A DNA stretch of 64,000 nt from Candidatus Anstonellales archaeon (GCA_038869735.1 JAWCQO010000004.1:1-64000); one strand, 5' to 3'; counted from the first letter of the stretch, positions 27,434 through 37,720 are shown. The notes: generated by a model not told the origin, from the sequence alone. Numbers and translations are program-made.

Positions 27434-28125
27434 CTCACCCTTTCCAATCGATCTATAATATCATCCAACTCGCTTCCATACATTTCCTTTATTTTGACAG
27501 TGGCTTGGACGTTAATGTTCACAGGTATCTCTTTTTTTATCTTTATCCCATATCTGCTTCCGTTTTGGGTGTCTACGAATATTTCCTGCCTAATTGGGAG
27601 AGTCTGTCCAAACTTAAACTCAGTAACCTGTCCTGTTGTGGAAATCGCAGTAACCTTCTCAGGCAGCTTCAGATTAAATAAAACAGGAATCCTAAAATTT
27701 GGGGGGAATACTTCATCCAATGGTATCTCTTCTTCGATTTGCACAGTCGTTCTAATGGGGGATGAAGATAAAATCACGTCCTTTGCCTGAAGCGCTTTTA
27801 AATCAGCAATTATCGCAGGAAGCTCAGACCTAATTTTTCCACTTCCTCCAATATCAACGATGTTTAGTACAAGAGATATCAAGGCAAGTACAAAGGCTGC
27901 CCCAGCCAGGATTTCAGCTTTTTTCAAATTATCTTTGCTCTCTATTCTTTTTTCGCCATACTCCCTTTTGATAGGAGCAGAAAAATCGCTCTTACTGCCA
28001 GATAATGATTGGGGGATTTTTGCTACTCCTAACTTTTTATCAGTTGAGCTGTCTTTTCTTTTAGATTGTCCATACAATATGCCGGCAGGTTGATCCGAAT
28101 ATTCCTCCTCTGCCACAAACACCAC
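27430..28125 (-). CDS. Single-span membrane protein at the end of the six-paralogue operon
   Basis: I do not recognise this 231-residue protein. Its first 75 residues are charged and probably cytoplasmic, one membrane helix (AGAAFVLALISLVLNIVDI) follows at about residues 76-96, and the last 130 residues are beta-rich and outside. They alternate short strands with charged turns and end in a helix, Y-G-S-E-L-D-D-I-I-D-R-L-E-R. It starts at GTG 28125 after an AGGTG box and lies 13 bp downstream of the last of six paralogous membrane proteins, so it is probably their partner, perhaps the extracytoplasmic or linking component. The function is unknown. Confidence 0.8.
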   Translation of the reverse strand: MVFVAEEEYSDQPAGILYGQSKRKDSSTDKKLGVAKIPQSLSGSKSDFSAPIKREYGEKRIESKDNLKKAEILAGAAFVLALISLVLNIVDIGGSGKIRSELPAIIADLKALQAKDVILSSSPIRTTVQIEEEIPLDEVFPPNFRIPVLFNLKLPEKVTAISTTGQVTEFKFGQTLPIRQEIFVDTQNGSRYGIKIKKEIPVNINVQATVKIKEMYGSELDDIIDRLERVS

Positions 28126-28138
28126 CTCAAAATCAAAA

Positions 28139-29137
28139 TCATATTAATTTTATAAGCCCTCTTCCAAGCTCAGCAAGATCTGCTGAAAATAAGGCAGACG
28201 TGCTTCTAATAAAGGTAAACGTAATTATCAATGCCACTACTGGAAAAAATGTTGATTGAAGATACAAAATAGAAACGTTTTCGCCTATATGAAAGATAAG
28301 ACTGGTCCAGCTTGGAAGATTCTGTCCAACGTCCCTTGCTATTAAATTGTAACCAGCGATATCATCGGGGCAAATTCTTCTATCATATATTTCAACGTTA
28401 CCAATACTGGTACAGAACTCATCAGCGCTACCTTGAATCGCTACGAGAATAACATAAGACATAGGGAAAACAAAGAAGCACCCTATAGCGAGGGCAATAA
28501 GAAAACCTCCCAATCCACGCGAGATTGGAAAGACTCTAAGTATAAGGCCTGCTGGAAGAAACAAGTTTAGCATTGAGACCTCAAAGAATACAAGTAGATT
28601 GTATATAATATATTGAAACATAATAATCCACAAAAGCTTCTTTGTAACGTAATCACCGAGGCTTACAACAGACGAAATGACTGTTGAGGATAGATTCCAT
28701 CCTTCTGCTCCAGAAGAATCCACAGAAAATGTTTCAAATGGTTTCACAAACAACATTATAGAATAAATACTCGAATATGCTAAAGTTTCACATTCAATAA
28801 CGTTTCTAATATATCCTTTTGCTAAATCAAATGGCCCAGTAACGGGTCCGGGATTAACGTTTCCTCCGGTTACAGAATAAATCACAATACCAGATATTTC
28901 GTATGAAATATTCCACAAAAATGATATTACCCCTATTATGCAAAAAACAATAAGAAACCCTACCAATACCTGAGAATACTCACTCTTTGCCCATTTCTTA
29001 ACGTTTTGTAGGTTTAATCCTATTGAAATCATATAGATAACTGTAGTTATAAAAAATGTCACTAGCAAAGCAAGAATATTGATAACATACCAATCCTGGA
29101 AGAAAACCCGGTGAAATATCTCTATTGGATTTAGCAC
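28139..29137 (-). CDS. Polytopic membrane protein, paralogue 6 of the cluster
   Basis: This 332-residue protein has about six membrane helices. The N-terminal part has an I-Y-M-I-S motif followed by W-A-K-S-E-Y; the centre has L-P-A-G-L-I-L-R-V-F with S-R-x-x-G-G-F-L-I-A and F-F-V-F-P; the C-terminus ends F-I-R-S ... L-I-K-L-I. These positions match the other five proteins of the operon. Two Cys in a long outside loop may form a disulfide. It starts at GTG 29137, on the base next to the stop of the preceding gene, so translation is coupled. The family is not one I can name. Confidence 0.85.
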   Translation of the reverse strand: MLNPIEIFHRVFFQDWYVINILALLVTFFITTVIYMISIGLNLQNVKKWAKSEYSQVLVGFLIVFCIIGVISFLWNISYEISGIVIYSVTGGNVNPGPVTGPFDLAKGYIRNVIECETLAYSSIYSIMLFVKPFETFSVDSSGAEGWNLSSTVISSVVSLGDYVTKKLLWIIMFQYIIYNLLVFFEVSMLNLFLPAGLILRVFPISRGLGGFLIALAIGCFFVFPMSYVILVAIQGSADEFCTSIGNVEIYDRRICPDDIAGYNLIARDVGQNLPSWTSLIFHIGENVSILYLQSTFFPVVALIITFTFIRSTSALFSADLAELGRGLIKLI

Positions 29138-30214
29138 TTATATCATCCTCAATATAGTTGATAAATCCATTTCCTCTCCAAGAAGCATCGTAAAGTCCCG
29201 GATAAAAGGAATAAAAACAGCAAAATTTATTGCTGGAAGAAATACACTTGCAATAAATATATAAAAAGCAAGGGACACTATATAAAATAGCTTTATTGAT
29301 ATACTTCCGCTATAGCGGTTTATATTTATGCCTTGATAACCATCTCTACTCAAGTTTTCTGCTTCCCCATAATTCCCTTGCGCAATTCTCCCTCCCTCTA
29401 CTTCTTCCCATATCCCCCTGTATTCCTGACTGGTTTGAGGCTCATCTAATCTTTCAAATATCCCTGTCTGACTTCCGCGGATTATAAAGTCATTTATCAC
29501 CAACATTGCAGGATAAATAAGAAAGACTCCAAATGAAAAAGCAATAAGTGAGCCCCCAAAAAGTCTAGTTGGCTCAAATGCGCGGAGCAAGACCCCGATT
29601 GGAAACAGATACGTAAGCGTAGCTATAGAGAGATACTCCAAAATCTTTATTTGCATAATGACAAATAATAGAGAGGTAGCTATTCCTTGAGCTACAATCG
29701 AGAATATTTGAATTAATATGTTTAGACCAGCCGCCGGTCTTAGAGAAAAGCCCATCCCCAAAGGGATGGCATTATGATGAACCCCCGCCATAGTTTGAAA
29801 AACCCAATACACAGCACCAACATATACTAAGGCTTGCAGATTCTTTTTTCTTATGTATCCCAAGTAATCATATGTGAGGTCATAGAAATTCATATTTTGA
29901 AATCGAGCGTCATTGTATCTTTCTCCAAAGATTAACCCCATCTTAGACGGCTTTAATTCGCACATCAGACCGACTGTTCCAACAGCAACAACAGCAATTG
30001 CAGCTGTCACTAAAAGTTGAACGAGCTCTGCCCTACTCCAAACCTCAAGTTGCTGATTTCTAAAGAATTTTGATGCCATAAATATTAGCGAGAGAATCCC
30101 GCTAGATATTAAGACTGCAAGTGCAACGTTGACTCTCCAATCCTGCCAGAAAAAAGAATAAGTTGAAGCTATCTGCCCGCCTGTCATGCATACATTAAAT
30201 ACAAAATCCGCCAT
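29138..30214 (-). CDS. Polytopic membrane protein, paralogue 5 of the cluster
   Basis: This 358-residue protein has about six helices. Shared motifs are F-M-A-S with W-S-R-A-E-L-V-Q near residue 56, the central F-P-I-G-V-L-L-R-A-F with T-R-L-F-G-G-S-L-I-A and L-I-Y-P, and the C-terminal F-I-R-D-F ... L-G-E-E-M-D-L-S-T-I-L-R-M-I. A hydrophilic outside loop of about 60 residues (near 235-300, rich in Glu, Gly, Asn) is specific to this copy. It abuts its neighbours with gaps of 0 and 3 bp. The sixfold repetition points to a shared complex rather than separate functions. Confidence 0.85.
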   Translation of the reverse strand: MADFVFNVCMTGGQIASTYSFFWQDWRVNVALAVLISSGILSLIFMASKFFRNQQLEVWSRAELVQLLVTAAIAVVAVGTVGLMCELKPSKMGLIFGERYNDARFQNMNFYDLTYDYLGYIRKKNLQALVYVGAVYWVFQTMAGVHHNAIPLGMGFSLRPAAGLNILIQIFSIVAQGIATSLLFVIMQIKILEYLSIATLTYLFPIGVLLRAFEPTRLFGGSLIAFSFGVFLIYPAMLVINDFIIRGSQTGIFERLDEPQTSQEYRGIWEEVEGGRIAQGNYGEAENLSRDGYQGININRYSGSISIKLFYIVSLAFYIFIASVFLPAINFAVFIPFIRDFTMLLGEEMDLSTILRMI

Positions 30215-30217
30215 CGC

Positions 30218-31366
30218 TTATAACACCCTCAATATATCTCCTATATTAACGTCTGTTCCAAAGTGTCGCGCAAACTCCCTTATAGCAGTAAATGTTACGT
30301 ATATAATCAGCACCGGAATCATAACTCCAACTATAAAAATAAAGTAGGCCGCATTCTTGATAATTTCAATCAAAGCATTTAGAAGAACAAAAAATATCCC
30401 CACCCCTACAAATCCAACGTTCCCAAAAATAATGCTTCCAATCAAAGCTATAATAGCTCCAGAAGAAAGTGTTAAAATAAGACGTTCGAAAAAATCACCC
30501 CCTAAATGGGTTCTAAAATAACTTACTCTGCCATCAGGCGTATCTATACTGCTTCTTTCATAATACCTTTCAACTGCGCTTGCAGAGACGTTTATCATAG
30601 CTGGATAGACTACATAAAATCCCAGTGCGATAGCAATAAGAGCTCCACCCAATGCCCTTGTAAAAGAAAAAGTCCGAAAAAATATACCAATAGGAAGTAA
30701 AAATGACATAAGATACTTCTTTGAAAAGCAAAGAACAAATAGATTCACAAACCATATCCCCCACGTCGTTGTCATCATTCCCACAACCATGTTGAGCATA
30801 TCAACAATCGGTTTTAGAACATAAGACATACTAAATGAAAAGCCACCCAGCAATCCAATAGCGCTTCCAATTACTATTTGAGTACTAGATAACACTGTTA
30901 CTAGAAAATTTACTATAGTGGCCACCATCAAATCAGCACTCAACGTTATCAAAATTGCATTTGACAACTCAAGTGCCCTATCAATGTTATTTGTCTCATC
31001 CCCGACTCCGAAGCTCTTAGTGAGTATATCTACCCCTACGTTTGTTATAATCAAAAAGACGATAATTACACCAGAAAAGATAATTTGTTCAAGAGTATTT
31101 TTTGCCCATAAAATACTGGTTTGGTTATCCAGAAGATGCCCCCCCATGTAAACAAGGGCGCAGATAGAGAGAGAAATAGCAAGGGAGATTAATGTGATGA
31201 CAGGCCATTCAACATTCGTAAACGCAATACAACTTTCTCTGCTTATCCCTACTTCTCTCAAATACCGCCTTGTCTGGTTCATCTGGTCCTCCCAAATGCC
31301 GGTAGAAGATCCTAAGCCTATAAGATATATGAGAAATAAAACTGTGATAATAGCCCTTATCTTCAT
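30218..31366 (-). CDS. Polytopic membrane protein, paralogue 4 of the cluster
   Basis: This 382-residue protein begins with a cleavable-looking signal (about 1-22), then has Y-M-G-G with W-A-K-N-T-L-E-Q near residue 88, and the central motif L-P-I-G-I-F-F-R-T-F with T-R-A-L-G-G-A-L-I-A and V-V-Y-P. Its C-terminus is F-T-A-I-R-E-F ... F-G-T-D-V-N-I-G-D-I-L-R-V-L. The outside loop between the last helices includes a charged R-Y-Y-E-R stretch. It starts at ATG 31366, 1 bp after the stop of the upstream paralogue. Confidence 0.85.
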   Translation of the reverse strand: MKIRAIITVLFLIYLIGLGSSTGIWEDQMNQTRRYLREVGISRESCIAFTNVEWPVITLISLAISLSICALVYMGGHLLDNQTSILWAKNTLEQIIFSGVIIVFLIITNVGVDILTKSFGVGDETNNIDRALELSNAILITLSADLMVATIVNFLVTVLSSTQIVIGSAIGLLGGFSFSMSYVLKPIVDMLNMVVGMMTTTWGIWFVNLFVLCFSKKYLMSFLLPIGIFFRTFSFTRALGGALIAIALGFYVVYPAMINVSASAVERYYERSSIDTPDGRVSYFRTHLGGDFFERLILTLSSGAIIALIGSIIFGNVGFVGVGIFFVLLNALIEIIKNAAYFIFIVGVMIPVLIIYVTFTAIREFARHFGTDVNIGDILRVL

Positions 31367-31367
31367 C

Positions 31368-32528
31368 TCATATCAACCTTGTAAGACCGGCAATCTCTAC
31401 GTCTCCTCCAAGAAGAGGCGACAATATTTTTATACTGGCTATTGTAGACATAATTGCGACAAAAGGCATGAATAGGGAAAAAATCATCATCCTAGCTACT
31501 GATTCAAAGACGCCCCCTTCACCAATTATCCATGCACTACCTCTATATGTCCTTAAAAAAGCGTGAGGGACGTCTACAAGAGACCTAAAAATTTCCAAAA
31601 TGTGTTGAATCAATGACCTAAGAATTCGAAGATATCCTTCCATTGTTGGTTGAGACTGTTCTCCAACCAAATTTATTCGAGTAGGTTCTATCTCAAAAAG
31701 TGATTCGGGAGTAGGCATACTTTCGCGCGTAATATTACCACCCCCTCCTATCTCAAAAGGATTGATTAATCCTAATCGGTCGATGTTTAAGGGATTAAGC
31801 GTTCTTCCACTATATCCAATGAGTATATATCCTGATAGCGCATACATAAATGGATAAACAAAATAAAAACCAACGGCAATAGCAATCATGAGCCCCCCAA
31901 GTCTTCTTGTTAGAAAAAAGTTACGAAGGAAAAATCCAAATATAAGAAAAATAGGGAAAATAGTCTGCCATATAATATCCAGTAAATACTCCTGAAATCG
32001 TAAAGCAATCATCATTTTATATAAAATATCTATTGCTATTAGAAGAGCATCCGAAACCATTGACAATGCGGCAAATGGCTTAATTGAGAGATCTGACATA
32101 GGTATAATTGTCAGCCTTAAACCTACTCCTATATCTGAGAGAAACATAAACGTTGAATTTATCCAAATAATCTGCCCTGCCATCTGCTTTGAGGAATTGA
32201 AAATTATCCCCAAATAATTTTTAGCTAACGAGACTTGACACGGCTCGGTGTTCGTACAAACAACCGAAGATAAGGGATCAGCTGCCAATATAAGCCTGGC
32301 GTATCTATCTGCTCCACTATTAAACGCTTCAGCTGCAAATGTAATTAGTATCAAAATTATGACCGATAAAAACATATGAGCTATTTCACTTCTCGCATAA
32401 GCTTCCAACGACTCAATAGAAAGCATTTTGCTTATCGCATAAGCAATAGCAACAAGTGATATGGTTGAGACAATCGCAATACCAAGCAAAAACCAATATC
32501 TTCCAATCAGAATTTCGGCAATGAGCAT
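31368..32528 (-). CDS. Polytopic membrane protein, paralogue 3 of the cluster
   Basis: This 386-residue protein has an N-terminal A-Y-A-I-S with Y-A-R-S-E-I-A near residue 44, a pair of Cys in C-T-N-T-E-P-C that probably form a disulfide outside, the central F-F-L-R-N-F with T-R-R-L-G-G-L-M-I-A and F-V-Y-P, and C-terminal L-G-G-D-V-E-I-A-G-L-T-R-L-I. The loop after the central helix is long (about residues 235-340) and includes amphipathic helices. It starts at ATG 32528, 3 bp after the preceding gene. Confidence 0.85.
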   Translation of the reverse strand: MLIAEILIGRYWFLLGIAIVSTISLVAIAYAISKMLSIESLEAYARSEIAHMFLSVIILILITFAAEAFNSGADRYARLILAADPLSSVVCTNTEPCQVSLAKNYLGIIFNSSKQMAGQIIWINSTFMFLSDIGVGLRLTIIPMSDLSIKPFAALSMVSDALLIAIDILYKMMIALRFQEYLLDIIWQTIFPIFLIFGFFLRNFFLTRRLGGLMIAIAVGFYFVYPFMYALSGYILIGYSGRTLNPLNIDRLGLINPFEIGGGGNITRESMPTPESLFEIEPTRINLVGEQSQPTMEGYLRILRSLIQHILEIFRSLVDVPHAFLRTYRGSAWIIGEGGVFESVARMMIFSLFMPFVAIMSTIASIKILSPLLGGDVEIAGLTRLI

Positions 32529-32531
32529 TTA

Positions 32532-33491
32532 CTACCCCATTTTTTGGCTTAGAAATTTATTCATGCTCTTTATAAATGTCATCGTAATCAGCATTGATAG
32601 ACCGGGAAGAAATATCCCCTGCATCAATATTACTGATAACTTTACAAATAGTTTCATTACTAACTCATAATTCCATAAAACCCTCTCGGTTATTCTTTGA
32701 TGGTATTCCCCGTCTTGGTTTTCTTGAATGCTTTGTCTATAATCACTAATCCAATCATACGGAGCAATTGTCTCTTGTCTGGGGTCTTGACCTGCTGGTG
32801 GAGGAAGAAAATCAATCACACCATCTCTTGCATCGATGTACCTCATTATGTTGTAATGCATGACATATGTAAGAGGAAATACGAAATAAAACCCAAAAGA
32901 AGCGGCAATGAGGAGTACCCCGGCATCCCTAGTGGGAGGGAAAATCCTAAGAATTATACCTGCAGGCAAGACCAAAGTTAGGGTCGTTGCCTTTATTAAC
33001 TGGAGACCAATACTTTGTGCTACCAGTGAAGAAGCAAAGGGTGAGATGACGAACACAACCCATTCAAAGATAGATGCTAAAAGCGATAAAAAACTCAACG
33101 GTTGGAACCTTATGCTCCAGCCACCCCCAGCTCCAAAGTGGAGCGCTGCCCCACCCATCCATTCAAAAAGAATCACTAACCCCTCCATTTGAACAAGTGT
33201 CGGAATCGTAAGCTGAGAGATCATTATGTCAAGATATTTCAAGGCGATTTCAAAGTAATCCACCCCAAATATACTCATACTTACTCCGATTGCCATATTA
33301 GCAAGAAAATACGTCATAAGAAGCAAAACCACTGAAAAGAAAACCTGGTATGTCTCGAGAGTAGCAAAAGCTTCCAACTCAGATTTTCTAAATATCTGAG
33401 CTAACATATAAATAAGCGAAATCGAAGTGACCATAACTAATATACTTATTGCAATCATCTCAAACTGGCTTCCTCCAATCTCCAAAGCCAT
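32532..33491 (-). CDS. Polytopic membrane protein, paralogue 2 of the cluster
   Basis: This is the shortest copy (319 residues). It has the N-terminal I-Y-M-L-A with F-A-T-L-E-T-Y-Q near residue 42 and the central motif L-P-A-G-I-I-L-R-I-F with T-R-D-A-G-V-L-L-I-A and F-V-F-P. The C-terminus (T-F-I-K-S) lacks the final L-G-G-D/E-V-E-I...L-I segment seen in its neighbours. A loop of about 60 residues after the central helix is acidic and Gln-rich. It starts at ATG 33491, 14 bp after the first paralogue, and precedes the next by 3 bp. Confidence 0.85.
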   Translation of the reverse strand: MALEIGGSQFEMIAISILVMVTSISLIYMLAQIFRKSELEAFATLETYQVFFSVVLLLMTYFLANMAIGVSMSIFGVDYFEIALKYLDIMISQLTIPTLVQMEGLVILFEWMGGAALHFGAGGGWSIRFQPLSFLSLLASIFEWVVFVISPFASSLVAQSIGLQLIKATTLTLVLPAGIILRIFPPTRDAGVLLIAASFGFYFVFPLTYVMHYNIMRYIDARDGVIDFLPPPAGQDPRQETIAPYDWISDYRQSIQENQDGEYHQRITERVLWNYELVMKLFVKLSVILMQGIFLPGLSMLITMTFIKSMNKFLSQKMG

Positions 33492-33505
33492 TAGTCAATC
33501 ACCAC

Positions 33506-34771
33506 CTATACTAGCTTTGAAAGCCCAAATATCTCAACTTCTCCCCCAATTGAAGCCGCAATACTTCTGTAAGCTGTTACAGTTAAAATTATCTCTATAA
33601 CTACCCCAACAAATACAAAAGATAGGCTCCACCCAATCTCATTCATCGTTTCTACCGTTGCATAGTAAAAAATAACAGAACTCCTCCACAGGGACGCAAG
33701 GGAAGAGACGTATCTTAAAGTAAATCTTATATAATTCATTGATATATCGATGAGCTGTTCTGTTACTTCAACAACCGCGCTTAACAGTCGCCAAGCTCCA
33801 CAAATTATTCTCCTAAAAAATCCCCAATTTTGAGGCTGCCCACTGCACCATCCGCCACTTTCATTACTTCTCTCATCCTCGTGATTTTGATAAATGCGTC
33901 TGCTTGCTTCTCTCCCTTCCTCAACAACCGTATTCATAAAATTCCCTGCTTGCGGGTTTGGTTCAATGGTAAGGGGGAATTCGTACTCTCTTATCTGAGG
34001 CATTTGGGTGTTAATATATAGTTCTTCGACTACTATCACGGAGAGTGGGAAAACAAAATAAGCTGTAAAGGCAAAAGCTATAATACTAGAACCTATCCTC
34101 CTTGTTATAAAAAAAGCTCTTAAAAAAAGCCCAAGGGGAAGGAAGACGCTTAACATACTATCCTTAAAAAACAATAATAGCACTTTTTGAAGAGAAATAA
34201 GACCAATTGCACCTCCAACAAGGTCCGTGATCAAAATATTACCTTCTGCAACCGGTACGACTCCCACACCAGGTCCAAACGAAATAGAAAATCTCATTAT
34301 CGAATGAGGAGGAAAAAAAAAGGTTGAGTGTAATGTGGATACCATGCCCAGCACTATCTCGTTTAAATTCAGTGATATGTACTTACTAACTAGCATCCAG
34401 AACATAGAATCAAGAAAGATTGAAGGCCGCATATAAATGTCCGCGCTACCACCAATAATCTGGCTTATCATTGAGAATAGGCCCAGGGTAAAAAAAGTGA
34501 TTATTACTATAACTCCAGTTATAAAAACTTCATAAAGCTCCATCTTTGCCCATGACTTAATATTTGGAACTGCTAAAAATTCAGACAACATATATGCTAT
34601 TGCAGTGGCGCCTACCCCAATTAAAAGTGCGGCACCAATCGGAGCAGCAAATCCTTGGAATCTCCCAATAAAATCTTCAACATTTTCGTCAACGGTTTGT
34701 TGCGCATCTACGCTTTGGATCAACAACAAAGAAAACACAAAAAATAAAGACGCTAAGCTTCTAATCCTCAT
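33506..34771 (-). CDS. Polytopic membrane protein, paralogue 1, first gene of the operon
   Basis: This 421-residue protein has a clear signal peptide (about 1-24, ending in V-D-A-Q) and then Y-M-L-S with W-A-K-M-E-L-Y-E near residue 75. The central motif is L-P-L-G-L-F-L-R-A-F with T-R-R-I-G-S-S-I-I-A and F-V-F-P. The C-terminus is L-G-like G-G-E-V-E-I-F-G-L-S-K-L-V. The outside loop of about 100 residues holds two Cys (W-C-S-G and I-I-C-G). Its ATG is preceded by a purine-rich AAGGGG and by the TATA-like element shared with LeuRS. As first gene of the run it probably sets expression for all seven. Confidence 0.87.
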   Translation of the reverse strand: MRIRSLASLFFVFSLLLIQSVDAQQTVDENVEDFIGRFQGFAAPIGAALLIGVGATAIAYMLSEFLAVPNIKSWAKMELYEVFITGVIVIITFFTLGLFSMISQIIGGSADIYMRPSIFLDSMFWMLVSKYISLNLNEIVLGMVSTLHSTFFFPPHSIMRFSISFGPGVGVVPVAEGNILITDLVGGAIGLISLQKVLLLFFKDSMLSVFLPLGLFLRAFFITRRIGSSIIAFAFTAYFVFPLSVIVVEELYINTQMPQIREYEFPLTIEPNPQAGNFMNTVVEEGREASRRIYQNHEDERSNESGGWCSGQPQNWGFFRRIICGAWRLLSAVVEVTEQLIDISMNYIRFTLRYVSSLASLWRSSVIFYYATVETMNEIGWSLSFVFVGVVIEIILTVTAYRSIAASIGGEVEIFGLSKLV

Positions 34772-34808
34772 GTTTTTACCCCTTCTAGCTTAGTAACGAA
34801 GTTCTATT

Positions 34809-34817
34809 ATTTAAAAA
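34809..34817. promoter_or_regulatory. TATA-like box between the membrane operon and LeuRS
   Basis: ATTTAAAAA, with TTTAAA centred at 34812.5, lies about 28 nt before the LeuRS ATG and about 41 nt before the first gene of the minus-strand operon, which has its own ribosome-binding site. It is the only clear TATA-like sequence in the 68-bp gap. Confidence 0.5.
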
Positions 34818-34839
34818 CTAATGTCGCTACAATTTACTT

Positions 34840-37620
34840 ATGGATATTAATTATGCCCATTGGCAATCCATCTGGGAGAAAAAAGGAGTTTATCAACCAA
34901 CGGCTTATGATGGAAAAAAATTTTTCCTTACTGCAGCTTTTCCCTATCCAAACTCTCCTCAACACATAGGACACGCAAGAACATACACCACAGCAGATAT
35001 ATATGCAAGATACATGCGAATGAAGGGAAAAAATGTTCTTTTTCCAATGGGCTTCCATGTGACTGGCACGCCAATAATTTCGATGGCTAGTCGATTAGCC
35101 GAAGGAGACCCCGAAATACTAAGTATTTTTGAAGAAGTTTATCACATACCAAAAGAAAAAGCACTCCTTCTCAATGACCCAAAAAAGTTAGTTATGTACT
35201 TCTCAAAGGAAATAGAAATTGGAATGAGAATGATGGGTTTTTCGATTGACTGGAGGCGGAAATTTTATACGGATGAGCCCCATTTTAACAGATTTATTCA
35301 ATGGCAGTTTCGCAAGTTAAGTGAATTAGGATACATAAAAAAAGGCATCCACCCTGTTCCATGGTGCCCAAAATGCGAAAATCCGCTTTCTGCTCATGAT
35401 ACCCATGGGGACATTGACCCTCATCTAGAAGAAGTTCTTGTAATCAAGTTTAAAAGCTCAGAAGGTTATTTCCCCACTGCAACATATCGACCTGAAACAA
35501 TTTATGGTGTTACGAATCTTTGGGTCAAGCCAACAGCCACTTATGTTTTGTGCAAGATGGGTGAAGAGCATCTTTTTCTATCAAAAAAAGCGTACGAGAG
35601 CCTTTCCAATCAGTTGGATATTGAAAAAAAAGAAGAGTTACCCGGTTCTAAACTAGTAGGTAAAAAATGTACAAATCCCCTAAATGGTAAAGACGTTGAG
35701 GTTCTACCTGCTGCTTTTGTAGATGAAGAAGTTGGCACGGGTCTTGTTATGAGTGTGCCAGCCCACGCTCCTTATGACTATGTTGCCTTACGCGACCTCA
35801 ACTCTAACCTAACCCCTATACCTGTCTTGGAAGTAGAAGGTTTTAGCTCCATACCTGCAAAAGATATAGTAGAAAAACTCAAAATAGAAAATCAGCTGAG
35901 CGCCCAGTTGAAAGAAGCAACTGACATACTATACAAGAAGGAGGCACATCTTGGAAAGATGATTATTGGTGATTATAATGGTATGAGGGCAATAGAGGCA
36001 AAAGAAAAAATCTCCCTTGTTTTGCTTTCAAAAGGAGCAGCTTTTTTGATACATGTGATTTCAAATTCCCCAATTTTTTGTAGATGTGGCACAAAATCAA
36101 CAGTAAAAATAGTGAAAGACCAGTGGTTCATAGATTATGGAAATAAAGAATGGAAAGAAAGAACATTGAGACATCTAATGAAAATGAAAATAATCCCACA
36201 AAGCACAGTTCCTGATTATACGTATACTATAAACTGGCTAAAGGAAAAAGCCTGTACTAGATCACGAGGTCTTGGGACAAATTTTCCATTTGACGAATCT
36301 CAAATAATTGAAGCCTTATCTGATTCTACCATATACATGGCATTTTATACCATCTCACATCTCCTCCCCTCATACCCTCTTGACAAGATAAACGACTCCC
36401 TTTTTGATTATATTTTCCTTGGAAAAGTAACCGGCAATTTTAAGCCTGATTCGAAGGCAGAGGAAATGAGAAGAGAATTTCTTTATTGGTATCCACTTGA
36501 TTCTCGCCACTCAGCCGTTGACCTAGTCCACAATCATCTTACATTTTTCATCTTTAATCACGTTGCTATTTTTGATGATGCACTTCTACCACAACAAATA
36601 GTTGCAAATGGTTTTGTAACAATGAATGGTAAAAAAATGAGCAAAAGCATGGGAAATATTCTCCCTCTTCAAGAGGCCATAAAGAAATGGGGCCCTGACG
36701 TAATTCGCTTTTCAGTGATAGCTGGCGCAGACATCGCTTCGGATACTGACTTTTCTGACTCACTTGCAAATGGCGTTTCAAGCAGATTAAGATATGCAGT
36801 TGAACTTGCGGAAAAATACCTCTCAAAAAATAACCAAAATCTCCCTGATGAACAAACAGAGCACGACCTACCCCACAAGTGGCTTTTATCTCGCCTTCAT
36901 AGAAGAATAAAAAAGGCGCCATATCTTTATGAGAATTTTGCCTTGCGAGAGCTTGCACATGAATTGCTCTACGATTCCCTCAACGATGTCACCTGGTACC
37001 TAAAAAGAACAAAAAAGCCATCTCTTAAAGAATTTTTTGAATACTGGACACTTTTGATCTCTCCAATAATGCCGCACATCGCAGAGGAACTATCCTTTCG
37101 TTTTCTTGGAAGGGAAAAAAGCGTAGTTACTATGCCATTTCCACATCCGGACGATTCAAAAATTAGTGATTCATTAGAGCTTGGAGAGGAGCTTCTAATA
37201 AATCTCATCGCCGATATAAAACAAATTATCAAAATAATAGGAAGGGGGGAGACCGCCCCCCCTAAAAAAATCTTTGTCTATGTAGCATCTAATTGGAAAA
37301 GAAAACTTCAGAAAATAGCGTATACAAATAAGCGCTTAGACCTAACTATGCGCGAGGCAACAGAAATTGAGGAATTAAAAGGAAGGCTTCAGGACGTTTC
37401 TTATCTTGCAAAAAAGTTTTGTTCAAATCTAAATTCTCTAACAGATAAAATGCTATCCGCAGAAGAGGAGCTTTCATATTTTAAATCATGTCTTGATTTT
37501 CTCTCAACTGAATTTTCGTGTACGATCGAAATCTTACTCGATAAAGATGCGCCTTCTAAACATCAACAAAAGGCCTCATCGGCACTTCCTAACAGACCAT
37601 CAATTTACATTGAATTGTAA
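34840..37620 (+). CDS. leuS: Leucyl-tRNA synthetase, archaeal type
   Basis: This 926-residue class I synthetase charges tRNA-Leu. It has the HIGH motif (P-Q-H-I-G-H-A-R-T near residue 42), a zinc-type C-P-K-C, the editing CP1 domain with threonine-rich T-Y-R-P-E-T-I-Y-G, and the K-M-S-K-S motif in [10 protein letters not shown]. Length and N-terminal pattern W-x-x-x-W-E-K-K-G fit the archaeal/eukaryotic form. It begins at ATG 34840, spaced for a leaderless transcript. A tRNA-Leu gene lies in the window at 45.7 kb. Confidence 0.97.
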   Translation: MDINYAHWQSIWEKKGVYQPTAYDGKKFFLTAAFPYPNSPQHIGHARTYTTADIYARYMRMKGKNVLFPMGFHVTGTPIISMASRLAEGDPEILSIFEEVYHIPKEKALLLNDPKKLVMYFSKEIEIGMRMMGFSIDWRRKFYTDEPHFNRFIQWQFRKLSELGYIKKGIHPVPWCPKCENPLSAHDTHGDIDPHLEEVLVIKFKSSEGYFPTATYRPETIYGVTNLWVKPTATYVLCKMGEEHLFLSKKAYESLSNQLDIEKKEELPGSKLVGKKCTNPLNGKDVEVLPAAFVDEEVGTGLVMSVPAHAPYDYVALRDLNSNLTPIPVLEVEGFSSIPAKDIVEKLKIENQLSAQLKEATDILYKKEAHLGKMIIGDYNGMRAIEAKEKISLVLLSKGAAFLIHVISNSPIFCRCGTKSTVKIVKDQWFIDYGNKEWKERTLRHLMKMKIIPQSTVPDYTYTINWLKEKACTRSRGLGTNFPFDESQIIEALSDSTIYMAFYTISHLLPSYPLDKINDSLFDYIFLGKVTGNFKPDSKAEEMRREFLYWYPLDSRHSAVDLVHNHLTFFIFNHVAIFDDALLPQQIVANGFVTMNGKKMSKSMGNILPLQEAIKKWGPDVIRFSVIAGADIASDTDFSDSLANGVSSRLRYAVELAEKYLSKNNQNLPDEQTEHDLPHKWLLSRLHRRIKKAPYLYENFALRELAHELLYDSLNDVTWYLKRTKKPSLKEFFEYWTLLISPIMPHIAEELSFRFLGREKSVVTMPFPHPDDSKISDSLELGEELLINLIADIKQIIKIIGRGETAPPKKIFVYVASNWKRKLQKIAYTNKRLDLTMREATEIEELKGRLQDVSYLAKKFCSNLNSLTDKMLSAEEELSYFKSCLDFLSTEFSCTIEILLDKDAPSKHQQKASSALPNRPSIYIEL

Positions 37621-37720
37621 ATGCTCCTATAATTGGGCTTTATAATTGGACTTTGTCCATTTCCAGAAGCCTTTAACAAAACCTTTTAAACAAAGAAAAA
37701 TAAAAAAATAATAGATAAAC

